NCBI GenBank assembly: GCA_023399355.1
Contig: JAEWQC010000135.1
Location: 1 to 64,000 of the forward strand
Direction of reading: 5' to 3'
Length of the DNA stretch: 64,000 bases
DNA from: Bacillota bacterium
Lineage (GTDB): Bacteria > Bacillota > Clostridia > Acetivibrionales > DTU013
Under the pieces are notes generated by a model. The model did no database searches and was not told the DNA's origin. It saw nothing but the letters and a program-made list of their open reading frames with translations. The position numbers and the translations under genes are program-made. This document shows, piece by piece, positions 17,545 through 26,125 of this stretch; the first letter of the stretch is position 1; each line of letters starts with the position of its first letter.

Positions 17545-18543
17545 ATGAAACTGCTTTCACCTGTAAACTCATTTGAGTCTGCAAAAGCACAGGTTGAGAA
17601 TGGCGCGGATGAAATATATCTGGGGTTAAAAACGGATTTATATAAAAGGTTTTCCTTTTCAGGCCGTGGACAGTCTTCAAAAGAATATGAATCAATCACG
17701 CCGGATCAAAATGAACTTGAAAAAATAGTTGAACTTTCTCACGCAAAAGGGGTTGAAGTCAGCCTGGCTGCAAACATACCGATCTTCGCAGAGGCGTTGT
17801 ACGGGGATTTCGATATGGAAAAGGAATTCCTCAAAAATGTATATGCCGGGATAGAATGCGGCATTGACAATATTATCATCGGCGATATCGGCCTGCTCTA
17901 CAAATTGGGCAGGATGAACCTTCCGGTAAAGATCCATGCCAGTTCATTCTTTGATACCATGAGCATTGACCAACTGCTTTTTCTTAAAAGTCTGGGTGCG
18001 TCAAGATGCGTCCTGACGTACCACGCCCATATGGATGAGATAGAAAAGTTGTGCAGGGCAAATATCATGGAAATCGAAGTATTCTGCTATTTGAGCTGTT
18101 CATTTTTAAACGGTTCCTGCAACATGGTTCATGACAGAGGTGAAGTATCCAAGGGAGAAGACCTCCTTTTCGGGATACCGTGCAAGTCAAGATACAATAT
18201 CTCCGGACAAGGGATAGAGGAAACAGATTACCAGTTCTTTGATGCGGAACTGGGATGCTCTTTGTGCTCCCTGAAAACCTTGAAAGGCCTTGGAGTTGAT
18301 GTTGTAAAAATAGCGGGCAGAGACCGCGATTATGAAATGACGGCGCAGGTGACCGGTTTGTTCAGGAAATTCATGGATGCCATTGATGAACTGAACGAGG
18401 AGGAATACTTGAGATTTTCCGCCGAATCAACTCCGATATGGTGGAAGAGATTGTGGTGCAAAAACAACAGATGCAAATACAGGTCCAACAGGATAACAGA
18501 TTCATACGTCGGTGTAAATCCGGGGCTTTTGAAGCTCGGATGA
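17545..18543 (+). CDS. U32-family protein, UbiU-like
   Basis: A 332-residue protein of the U32 'peptidase' family, whose studied members are oxygen-independent hydroxylation proteins (UbiU/UbiV, RlhA, TrhP). The N-terminal barrel reads SPVNSFESAKAQVENGADEIYLG. The iron-sulfur Cys pattern is present: Cys185, Cys192, Cys213 (GIPCKSRY) and Cys238 or Cys241 (GCSLCSL), followed by VDVVKIAGRDRDYE. AGAGGTG ribosome site. It is directly followed by a second U32-like gene, as ubiU is followed by ubiV in proteobacteria. In this cluster the pair may hydroxylate the pathway intermediate; true protease activity is not expected. Confidence 0.83.
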   Translation: MKLLSPVNSFESAKAQVENGADEIYLGLKTDLYKRFSFSGRGQSSKEYESITPDQNELEKIVELSHAKGVEVSLAANIPIFAEALYGDFDMEKEFLKNVYAGIECGIDNIIIGDIGLLYKLGRMNLPVKIHASSFFDTMSIDQLLFLKSLGASRCVLTYHAHMDEIEKLCRANIMEIEVFCYLSCSFLNGSCNMVHDRGEVSKGEDLLFGIPCKSRYNISGQGIEETDYQFFDAELGCSLCSLKTLKGLGVDVVKIAGRDRDYEMTAQVTGLFRKFMDAIDELNEEEYLRFSAESTPIWWKRLWCKNNRCKYRSNRITDSYVGVNPGLLKLG

Positions 18544-18604
18544 GATTCCAGCCGGGAACCGATGTCAGTCAAGAATTGACCAATCTGAACAGGAGGTGCT
18601 TTTT

Positions 18605-19483
18605 TTGAACATAGAAATAAGGGGCATAGAGCCCAAAGCAATGGTTGATCGGCCGTTGAACGGCGAAGTAATAGGTATAGGATCTGAAGGTTGTGTAAAT
18701 AAGTTCTGCTATTACATGAAAGAGCTAATAACGCTGTCTGGTACCAAAGGAAAATACAAAGATCATAAAATCAGACTGGTGAGTCCCAGAGTGCCAGAGG
18801 CCTTTACCGACATTGTAACCGAATATGTAAAAAGTGCAGTCGAGACTTTCAATATAGAATCCATCGTAATAAATGACTATGGTTTATTGAGCAGGCTTCA
18901 TAATGAAGGTGTCAGGAAAACTCCGTTCATCCTTGGGAGAACGCTGGTAAGGTCACTGGAATATGCACCCTGGTCCGAATATATTGTGAGGTTTGAAGAA
19001 GATGAAGTACAAAAAAACCTCCTGATTCCAAGCATCTTTCATTCCGCCAAACTCGAACTGCTAAACAAGTATAATGTAGTCGGGACCGAACTATGTCCGA
19101 CCCGGACAGTCGGCGAATTCATCCCTGCACTAAAGAGTAAGGGATTGAAGGTGTACATGCATTATAATACCGTAATCGCTTCCATGGGAAGGACCTGTCC
19201 AGTTGTAAGGATACTCGGCGCAAAGGTTGGAGAATGCATGCATTTGTGCGACAGCAGCGTTGACGTTAAGATCAGCAAAGGCTGGGGTTTGAAGCAGACG
19301 GCTGACAACAGCAATATCACAGGGATCGCTCCCCTCTACAAATGCGTAGGCAATGCAGTCTACTATCTGGTAAATAGCAGCCACACCCCCTTTGAATTGT
19401 GCGACAGCGTCATATTCGACAGTATCCTGAACAATACCACAGATATTGATTTTGAATATTATAATGAAGAGGTCATGTGCTAA
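18605..19483 (+). CDS. U32-family protein, UbiV-like partner
   Basis: A 292-residue partner of the preceding U32 protein. The start is TTG at 18605, 8 bases after AGGAGG; the GTG at 18596 lies inside that ribosome site. VINDYGLLSRL (88-98) and the block LKVYMHYNTVIASMGRTCP match the UbiV-like half of the family. Cys198, Cys211, Cys215 and Cys247 could hold a [4Fe-4S] cluster. It lacks the C-terminal extension seen in larger U32 proteins. Together the two would form a UbiU/UbiV-type heterodimer. The pairing is inferred from order and motifs. Confidence 0.78.
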   Translation: MNIEIRGIEPKAMVDRPLNGEVIGIGSEGCVNKFCYYMKELITLSGTKGKYKDHKIRLVSPRVPEAFTDIVTEYVKSAVETFNIESIVINDYGLLSRLHNEGVRKTPFILGRTLVRSLEYAPWSEYIVRFEEDEVQKNLLIPSIFHSAKLELLNKYNVVGTELCPTRTVGEFIPALKSKGLKVYMHYNTVIASMGRTCPVVRILGAKVGECMHLCDSSVDVKISKGWGLKQTADNSNITGIAPLYKCVGNAVYYLVNSSHTPFELCDSVIFDSILNNTTDIDFEYYNEEVMC

Positions 19484-19484
19484 A

Positions 19485-20621
19485 ATGAAAACAAATGTCC
19501 TTATAGTGAAGGCTCAGTCAGAACCCATGCAGGGCATTGAGCATCCCAGGCCAAACCAGATCTACAGGAATCCGCGGATTTATCTGGAAGAGAGGGAATT
19601 GCATTCTCTGGACCCGGATGATATCAGAGTTGAAATGCTCTACACCGGGATTTGCGGAACGGATATCCATGTGGTGGCTAAAAACCCGCAAACCGGATAT
19701 ATCAAAACATCAGCACCGGTAAATATCCCGGATGAAGGACGTGTCATCGGGCATGAAGGAGTCGGAAGGATCCTGGCGGCCGGTTCGAACGTCACTTATC
19801 TCCACGCGGGCATGTATGTTACTTTTGAGTCCATCAATGTCTGCAATGTCTGTAATGTGTGCAGAAGGGGCAAATTCAACCAATGCAGGAATGCCAAACT
19901 TCTGGGGCTTGAAGAAGATGGATTGCTCGGAACGGTTGTAGATATCTCTGCAAAGCTGGCTCATGATGTGACCGATTTGATTAAAAGCGAGACCGACCTT
20001 ATCGCCGCCGCCTGTATAGAACCTGCCGGGGTGGCCTATGTCGCCTGTGAAAATGCGCATATCAACGGCGGAGATGTCGTAGCTATTTTCGGGGCAGGTC
20101 CCATCGGAATATTTTCCGCCATTCTGAGCAAATTGGTCTTTGGTGCTTCGGAAGTGCATATCATTGAGCCCATAGCGTATAGAAGAGATTTTGCCAGAAC
20201 CTGGGCCGACAAGGTATACACCAGTGAGGAGTTCTTTGGCAGCTGCGAAGGAAACGTGGATGTAGTCATAGAATCCTCCGGATATACGGAAAACGTCACG
20301 AAAATCATCCCCAAAGTGAACGCAAACGGACATGTGATCCTCCTCGCCAGAAGCGGCGAGTCCCTTAAAGTACAGGATGTGGACCATATGATCACCAATG
20401 AGATCACAATCGGCGGTTCGAGAGGGCATTTGTGCGGCGCGTTTTCTAAAATATTGAATTTGTACAGAACACAGCGCATCAAGCTGCATGATATCGTTAC
20501 TTCAGTCGTTTACGGCCTGGATGCGGCGAAGGATATGCTTGAAAACAGCGATATCCTGTTCAGCGAGAATTGCAAAGTAGTCGTAAGACTGACAGATCAC
20601 AACCGGGAACAGGAAATATAG
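19485..20621 (+). CDS. Zinc-dependent medium-chain dehydrogenase
   Basis: A 378-residue alcohol/polyol dehydrogenase. Catalytic-zinc residues are Cys57, His90 and Glu91 (GICGTD, GHEGVG). Structural-zinc cysteines are 120, 123, 126 and 134. The NAD(P) fold has IFGAGPIGIF. The ATG at 19485 lies one base after the stop of the U32 gene; the frame opens earlier at 19446 without a ribosome site. As the last gene of the cluster it may oxidise or reduce a cyclitol hydroxyl, the step that NeoA-type or BtrN enzymes perform in 2-deoxystreptamine synthesis. That role is inferred. Confidence 0.88.
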   Translation: MKTNVLIVKAQSEPMQGIEHPRPNQIYRNPRIYLEERELHSLDPDDIRVEMLYTGICGTDIHVVAKNPQTGYIKTSAPVNIPDEGRVIGHEGVGRILAAGSNVTYLHAGMYVTFESINVCNVCNVCRRGKFNQCRNAKLLGLEEDGLLGTVVDISAKLAHDVTDLIKSETDLIAAACIEPAGVAYVACENAHINGGDVVAIFGAGPIGIFSAILSKLVFGASEVHIIEPIAYRRDFARTWADKVYTSEEFFGSCEGNVDVVIESSGYTENVTKIIPKVNANGHVILLARSGESLKVQDVDHMITNEITIGGSRGHLCGAFSKILNLYRTQRIKLHDIVTSVVYGLDAAKDMLENSDILFSENCKVVVRLTDHNREQEI

Positions 20622-20659
20622 GTACGTTTTATCTTATTCCATCATTCATAAAGAGAGAG

Positions 20660-20711
20660 ACGGTTCTCATGCACCAGATTGCTTGTAGCAAAAAACGTGC
20701 ATGAGAACCGT
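20660..20711 (+). terminator. Terminator of the rightward biosynthetic operon
   Basis: A perfect 15-base inverted repeat (20660-20674 with 20697-20711) around a 22-base loop, followed by TTTT on the plus strand. It sits 40 bases past the dehydrogenase stop and marks the right edge of the cluster. The T run is short. Confidence 0.65.
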
Positions 20712-20809
20712 TTTGATGTATATTAACCGTTTTTTAGAAAAAAAGTCGGTCATGGGAATCGACACTGTGATAGAATCAACACATCTTAAGATGACAGGAG
20801 CGCTCCTTA

Positions 20810-22234
20810 TTGAACTATTATGAAAGGATACAGAGATCCATCGATTTCATTGAAGACAATCTTGACTCGGACATTGACCTGAATCTAGCAGCCCGCGAAG
20901 CATTTATGTCCGTGTCGAATTTTTACAGGATGTTCTTTGCCCTTGCCGGCCATTCCGTAAAGGAATACATCCGGCTTCGCAGGATCAGCCTAGCCGCAGT
21001 GGATGTCCGTGATCCCGGCAGCTGCATCATTGACATCGCCATCAAGTATGGCTTTGACAGCGGAGATTCCTTTTCAAGAGCCTTCAGGAGAATCACGGGA
21101 TCCTTGCCCAGCGAGTTCAGAAAGAAGGATCAGCAATATCATTTTGAGAGGATGAATATCATGGACAAATTTTTCGAAATCCAGGATAAAAAGTTATTAA
21201 AAGAATATCCGGACATAAAAGTCCTGAAGGAATTGCAGCCGCTAAAAGTCGCATATTATTGCTATTACGGCAGGAATCCGGAAACAAAGGCATTTGAAGT
21301 AATGACAGAATGGATGAAAAAATCCGGAATGGTAACGGATACTTCCAAAACGGGTGTTCCCGCAGCAGATACAAAAAAATCCGCCAGCCAAAGCTTCCGG
21401 GTCTTCGGCTACAACAATCCCAGCCCAGCATCCCCGGATCAGGAAGAGTACGGGTATGAGGTGTGTGTGACCATAAACGGCAATATTAAAGCAACCGATG
21501 ACAAGGTCGGGGTAAAAACACTGGGAGGCGGACTCTACGCCGTCACCGGTGTTAAAAGAAATGAGGAGCACGAACTCGGCACAGAAATCATGCATGCCTG
21601 GCAGCGTTTCAGCAACTGGCTTTCAGACAGCAAGTACATCTGCGGCGGGCATCAATGGCTGGAGGAACACCTGGGCTTTGACGAGGAACTTCGACATATT
21701 GGCGGGATCGATCTGTACATGCCGATTGCAGAAAGAAGCTCAATAGATACAGCCAAAACGACGGAAACCGAAGCTCCGATGCGAACGGCCTGCTGTACCG
21801 CAACAGGAAAGAATGCGGCAGCTGTGGCGCGAAAGCGTCTGCTGGAATGGGCAGATGCCAACCACCTGTTTGCCGATGGACAGCTGCACCGTTTCTTTGC
21901 GTTTTACAATTATGAAAGAATCGGCTATGACGACTTCACTTTCCATATGCATGTATCCATTAATCCGGATACTGAGCCGGAGGCTTCAGATCCCGATATC
22001 AAACAGGAAGAATTCCCAGGTGGCTTCTATGCTGTCATGAAAACCAAATACAAATGCAATGGAATGTCCTGGAACGAATTCATCCAGTGGACTTCAAAAA
22101 ACAAGGACTATACTTTCGGTGATCACCGGTTTTTTGAGGAATATCTGCTGGATAAGCCTGAAATCAGCCCGGAGACCGATATGCTGCTGCACATGTCAAT
22201 AAAGCCCCGGACGCAAGGTCCTGAAAGCAAATGA
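20810..22234 (+). CDS. AraC-type regulator with effector-binding (GyrI-like) domains
   Basis: A 474-residue regulator in which the AraC helix-turn-helix pair comes first (residues 1-105: IDLNLAAREAFMSVSNFYRMFF and IIDIAIKYGFDSGDSFSRAF). The rest looks like GyrI-like small-molecule domains: one at about 125-315 and a second at about 320-470, both ending in matching tails (HQWLEEHLGFD and HRFFEEYLLDKPE, then LYMPI and LHMSI). It starts at TTG with an AGGAG site. It follows the cluster terminator, so it may or may not regulate the cluster. Relatives respond to drugs or cationic compounds. Confidence 0.85.
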   Translation: MNYYERIQRSIDFIEDNLDSDIDLNLAAREAFMSVSNFYRMFFALAGHSVKEYIRLRRISLAAVDVRDPGSCIIDIAIKYGFDSGDSFSRAFRRITGSLPSEFRKKDQQYHFERMNIMDKFFEIQDKKLLKEYPDIKVLKELQPLKVAYYCYYGRNPETKAFEVMTEWMKKSGMVTDTSKTGVPAADTKKSASQSFRVFGYNNPSPASPDQEEYGYEVCVTINGNIKATDDKVGVKTLGGGLYAVTGVKRNEEHELGTEIMHAWQRFSNWLSDSKYICGGHQWLEEHLGFDEELRHIGGIDLYMPIAERSSIDTAKTTETEAPMRTACCTATGKNAAAVARKRLLEWADANHLFADGQLHRFFAFYNYERIGYDDFTFHMHVSINPDTEPEASDPDIKQEEFPGGFYAVMKTKYKCNGMSWNEFIQWTSKNKDYTFGDHRFFEEYLLDKPEISPETDMLLHMSIKPRTQGPESK

Positions 22235-22242
22235 AAATACAA

Positions 22243-22289
22243 GGAGAAGGTTTTGATGATTTATTTACAAACCATGCAGGACCTTCTCC
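22243..22289. repeat. Inverted repeat between convergent genes
   Basis: GGAGAAGGT (22243-22251) and ACCTTCTCC (22281-22289) are perfect inverted copies with a 29-base loop. It lies between the convergent AraC-type and YdbC-like genes. No long T run follows, so a terminator role is only possible. Confidence 0.35.
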
Positions 22290-22324
22290 ACAAACCCTCT
22301 TGATTCCACAAACCGCAAAAGCTC

Positions 22325-22561
22325 TCAAGCCTCCATCTCATCAAAATCGACGGTCTCCAGCAGCTTCTTGAGTTCCTCTACCTCGTTTTTGTTCAGCGTA
22401 ACGCCCTTCCCCATTTTTTCATGGGTTTCATCCCAGTCCCGGATATCCAGCTTCGGCTTGCGATCATTCCAGCTTACCAGGTTGACTTCCTTTTTCCAGC
22501 CCTTGCTCCCCTCGCCGATCACGCCGAGGTACTTTTTGATCTCATACTTTAAATCAGCCAT
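22325..22561 (-). CDS. YdbC-like PC4-type single-stranded nucleic-acid-binding protein
   Basis: A 78-residue protein of the YdbC/PC4 C-terminal-domain family, known as small dimeric single-stranded DNA binders. The block EIKKYLGVIGEGSKGWKKE followed by VNLVSWN, KLDIRDWDETHEKMGKGVTL and a final acidic helix is characteristic. The ATG at 22561 has a TGGAGGG site. It stands alone between the AraC-type gene and the surface-protein operon. Its cellular role in Firmicutes is poorly defined. Confidence 0.88.
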   Translation of the reverse strand: MADLKYEIKKYLGVIGEGSKGWKKEVNLVSWNDRKPKLDIRDWDETHEKMGKGVTLNKNEVEELKKLLETVDFDEMEA

Positions 22562-22710
22562 TTTGAACCCTCCATTTACAATTGAGTCTTGTATTGCACA
22601 GTATATTTAACGGTATTCCCGCTTCTGCCTCGTTCAATTTCCTCCCGCCGATACAAGCTTGTCTTCCTTTGATGCTACGATATCCCTTTAACTGGCGCCA
22701 CTGCATCTTT

Positions 22711-25104
22711 TCATCTGTCTGTGCCCGCTCCGTAATCATCCAGAGAGGAATAGCCCAGATCAAAAATGATGGTATCTCCGGTATAGAACAGCGTGCTGTC
22801 TTTGGGCCCGCCCTCCGTTGTCCACTGCTCCGGATTATAGTCGAAAACCTTTGTCCCGTTCTTATATCCCTCTATCGTAAAGTTCACCATGATCAGGCCC
22901 TTTGTCATTATAACAGCCTGGTCCACCTTCCCATTCGCGACAATGGGCACTCCCTTGCGAACAGCTTTTGTAGTCGGCATCAGGGCAAAACGTCCATTCC
23001 AGGTCGAATTCTTCGTATCCGTTATCGTCCGGACATCTCCGTTTAGCGTAAGCTGTGACAATCCGCCTATATTGAACCGTTCATATGTCATACCAAAGTG
23101 ATCCCTGCTGCTGCCATACTGTATCAGATATTCCCCGCCAAGATCGTAGTAAAGATCAACCTCATAGGCCTTTCGTATGCTGTCGGTTTTAAGGTCCTTC
23201 ATATAATAGAATCTCGGCTTTATCTGAACGGTATCGGCATCGCCGTTCAAGCCCCTGCTGGTCATATCGAAGTAGAAGGCGTACCCTTTTCCTGCAATAC
23301 TGTTCCTGGTCGGGTGACGGTCAACAGGCATCGTGCTCACAGGATAATATGCTCCTGTAGAAACCCCTGATGCATAATCCGGGTTCCAGAAGACATTTTC
23401 CCACTCCCGGTCTGTAATATCTGTTATCCTGAAGTTCTGCAGGCTGCATTCTATGTAAACCGGCTGTGAAGTCCTGAATTCATTCCCCGCCCTGTCTCTC
23501 ACATATACATGCAGGTACCAGCTCCTGACCCTGTCCCGGGTGTCATGTACAGGAATGGCTGTAGTGACCGAGCTATCGGCGTCTTCTGCAGTTGTGCGTC
23601 CAAGACTTGTCATGCCTGCCACATTTGCAGGAAAAGTCGCATCCTGTGACCACGTGTATCTGCTGTCAACAATACCGGACAGGTTATCGCCCAGTGTCAG
23701 ATTGACTCTGTTGCCGGGAAGATACACGAACCAATGCCGGCCAAGCTTGAAAGCATCCTGGTTCTCCCAGTCAAAAGTAATCGTTGGATTTATTTTGTCA
23801 ATCCTGTACGTCCCGGAAGTAGATTCATACTCTTCCGCAGGTGCCGTGGTACCAGCCGGGGTGTCCGTTGAGCTCCATGAACCCTGCGGCGGAGAGCCCG
23901 CATACCATGAAGCCGGTCCCGGGTTCCAGCCTGTCAGCTTTGCCGTCAATTCATCGGCTCCGGTCTGACTCAAGGTCACAGTCGTATTATTGTTGATATT
24001 CGTGCTTGTGCTGATCGGTGGCGTACCTGAAACATGAATCTTGTTTATACTCCAATTCTGGCTGTAGCTCCAGGATGTTGACGGTGAATATTGGGTATAG
24101 CAGGATGAATCATGGTTATGCTCTGTTATTCCACAGATAAGAACCTTTTTCGCATTATAACACCCGGAGTGGTGGTTGTGTACGGATTCGGTACAGGTTA
24201 ATTCACTGTATTCATAGGTCCTGTTGTCCGAACTGTTAACAGTCGCAGTAGTATTGCCATCCACATATACCCTGACCTGCAGGTCCGTATTCCGCCATGC
24301 ACAGCTGTCAGGAACAAATTTGATCGTACCCGCAGGCGCAGCGGCAGGTGTAGGTGTGGGTGTCGGGTTCGATAAAGGGGTAGGTGATGGCGAAGATGGC
24401 CCCGGAAAATTATCCGGAGCAATAGGCACAGTAAGGTACCAGACCTTTCCCCCAGATAGATGCCACATGATGCCAACGCCGAAACCGTTCCTGGTAGGAG
24501 GCTGTAGTATGTGGACATAGTTCTCCCATGCTATTTTTGTATAGCGTCCATCAAGAATATCTTTATAAAAGACTGATAATCCATGGATGATATTATCACG
24601 ATATAAGTCTCTAGGAGAAATACTATGGGCATCAAATTGTGGATCTGTAATTCTACTTTGTATCCGAGGATCTTCCCACGGCCTAATAATCCAGCTTCTA
24701 TCTTCTATTTCCCCGCCAGCCCATGAATCCATGGGAGCGTATATATTATAAAACGATTCGCCACCCATTGTCTCACCAATAATGTCCGGTACACCACTTG
24801 TAAAATTTGATGCACTACCATAAACGAGAGTATAACCGAAATCAATATCTTCCTCGCCTTTGTAAATTCCACCTGAAATCCTTTTTTTATAAGCACCCCA
24901 ATTATTAGTAGCCAAGTTTTGATTCAGCGATAGGTGATGATAGAGATTAGATGTACTGAAATAGTTATAACCTAATGTACTATTAGCATCTTGCAAAGCC
25001 ACCGCTACTGTAGCTGGTGAAATTAGTTCAGCACTAGATATTATCAATGGCAATAAAACTACAAAGGCAAAGATAATCGTCAATGCCATAATATGTTTTT
25101 TCAT
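22711..25104 (-). CDS. Large secreted protein with Cys/His repeats and beta-sandwich domains
   Basis: A 797-residue exported protein of unknown function. A signal peptide occupies residues 1-25. The first 225 residues are unfamiliar. A Pro/Thr/Ser linker (SPSPTPLSNPTPTPTP) follows, then a region with two CxxxxHxHxxxCY-type units (CTESVHNHHSGCY, CGITEHNHDSSCY), a pattern common in large Firmicute surface proteins. The remainder is beta-rich, with LTLGDNLSGIVDSRYTW and WYLHVYVRDRAGNEF suggesting an Ig-like fold. No sortase motif or SLH repeat was seen, so its attachment is unclear. It lies 12 bases downstream of the SLH gene, likely the last gene of the pilus-region operon. Confidence 0.75.
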   Translation of the reverse strand: MKKHIMALTIIFAFVVLLPLIISSAELISPATVAVALQDANSTLGYNYFSTSNLYHHLSLNQNLATNNWGAYKKRISGGIYKGEEDIDFGYTLVYGSASNFTSGVPDIIGETMGGESFYNIYAPMDSWAGGEIEDRSWIIRPWEDPRIQSRITDPQFDAHSISPRDLYRDNIIHGLSVFYKDILDGRYTKIAWENYVHILQPPTRNGFGVGIMWHLSGGKVWYLTVPIAPDNFPGPSSPSPTPLSNPTPTPTPAAAPAGTIKFVPDSCAWRNTDLQVRVYVDGNTTATVNSSDNRTYEYSELTCTESVHNHHSGCYNAKKVLICGITEHNHDSSCYTQYSPSTSWSYSQNWSINKIHVSGTPPISTSTNINNNTTVTLSQTGADELTAKLTGWNPGPASWYAGSPPQGSWSSTDTPAGTTAPAEEYESTSGTYRIDKINPTITFDWENQDAFKLGRHWFVYLPGNRVNLTLGDNLSGIVDSRYTWSQDATFPANVAGMTSLGRTTAEDADSSVTTAIPVHDTRDRVRSWYLHVYVRDRAGNEFRTSQPVYIECSLQNFRITDITDREWENVFWNPDYASGVSTGAYYPVSTMPVDRHPTRNSIAGKGYAFYFDMTSRGLNGDADTVQIKPRFYYMKDLKTDSIRKAYEVDLYYDLGGEYLIQYGSSRDHFGMTYERFNIGGLSQLTLNGDVRTITDTKNSTWNGRFALMPTTKAVRKGVPIVANGKVDQAVIMTKGLIMVNFTIEGYKNGTKVFDYNPEQWTTEGGPKDSTLFYTGDTIIFDLGYSSLDDYGAGTDR

Positions 25105-25116
25105 TAATTTTACCCT

Positions 25117-26055
25117 TCATTTTTTATAAATTAATATAGTAACCGTCCAACCTCCACCCTTAACAATTATTTCATAGCCTAGAACTGTGAATGTTTTTAA
25201 CTCTAGTTTGTAATCAACTACTTTTTTAAGCTTGGCATAGTCCAAAATTTTATCGGTCAGATCATTTCCAAATTTACTTGAAAGGACAGTTTTTATTTCA
25301 TTATATTGAGATTCTAAAAGATAATTAAAGTGAATAACAATATCTAAATCGCATAGTGATGAATCTGTTACCAAAGTGGCCGTATGTACCACCGGTATCG
25401 TATATCCCCGTATGACCTCTGTCTTCGTTGCATCCACCGGTGTTCTCTTTGTTGGGTCGATCAGGCAGACGATCATCTTTGATGCTTCGCCGCGGGTTGC
25501 ATTGTCGATTGCTCCGAAGCGGCCGTCGGAATAGCCGTTTACGATTCCTTTGCAATAGACTTTCAGAATAGATTCACGGTCTTTTGATGCGGATATATCC
25601 TGGTAGTCTTTCATCACGCTCTGATATGCATCCAAGTTCTCAGGGAACGTCTCTTTCATGCCCCTCGCAATGATCCTTGCAATTTCGCCCCTGGTGATTT
25701 TCCGCTTGTAATCGGTATATTCCCCGTCCATGACAAGTCCAAGTTCCTTCGCCTTGTTGATATATACGGCGGCCCAATCCTTGTCCACCGTGCTTGCTTT
25801 GGGTTTATATCCAATTGCTGTGACCACCAGTTTAATCAGTTGATCGACCTGTAGGCTGTCCATTGGGCCGTACCTGCCGTTGCCGTAGCCTTCACAAATT
25901 CCTTTTTGGGACATTACGTCGATATAGGGCTTAAACCAATCGGTATCTTTTACGTCGGAGAACTTCACAGCTTGTCCTGCTGAAGCTCCCAACGTCATAG
26001 ATAATGCAAGCACAATTGTTACCACTGGTACGACGGTCCGCTTAAGCAATTTCAT
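25117..26055 (-). CDS. S-layer homology (SLH) domain surface protein
   Basis: A 312-residue exported protein from the ATG at 26055 (AAAGAGG site); the frame is open to 26103. After the signal peptide (LLKRTVVPVVTIVLAL to GASAG) come three SLH repeats: FSDVKDTDWFKPYIDVMSQ to GYGNGRYGP, then the central WAAVYINKAKELGLV repeat, then GIVNGYSDGRFG. SLH repeats bind pyruvylated cell-wall polymer. The C-terminal 100 residues have no known domain. Being between two secreted-protein genes and a pilus locus suggests it helps anchor the surface assembly. Confidence 0.88.
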   Translation of the reverse strand: MKLLKRTVVPVVTIVLALSMTLGASAGQAVKFSDVKDTDWFKPYIDVMSQKGICEGYGNGRYGPMDSLQVDQLIKLVVTAIGYKPKASTVDKDWAAVYINKAKELGLVMDGEYTDYKRKITRGEIARIIARGMKETFPENLDAYQSVMKDYQDISASKDRESILKVYCKGIVNGYSDGRFGAIDNATRGEASKMIVCLIDPTKRTPVDATKTEVIRGYTIPVVHTATLVTDSSLCDLDIVIHFNYLLESQYNEIKTVLSSKFGNDLTDKILDYAKLKKVVDYKLELKTFTVLGYEIIVKGGGWTVTILIYKK

Positions 26056-26125
26056 ATAAAACCTCTTTCTCTCAACCATTTGAATTGAGTTTTTCATATG
26101 CAATATATCATTAACTATTTACATA

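Noticed and set aside
17545..18543. Collagenase-type U32 peptidase
   Set aside because: The iron-sulfur cysteine pattern and adjacent partner match UbiU-like proteins; no protease signature was seen.
19710..20489. 259-residue open frame on the minus strand
   Set aside because: Antisense to the zinc dehydrogenase with its intact zinc motifs.
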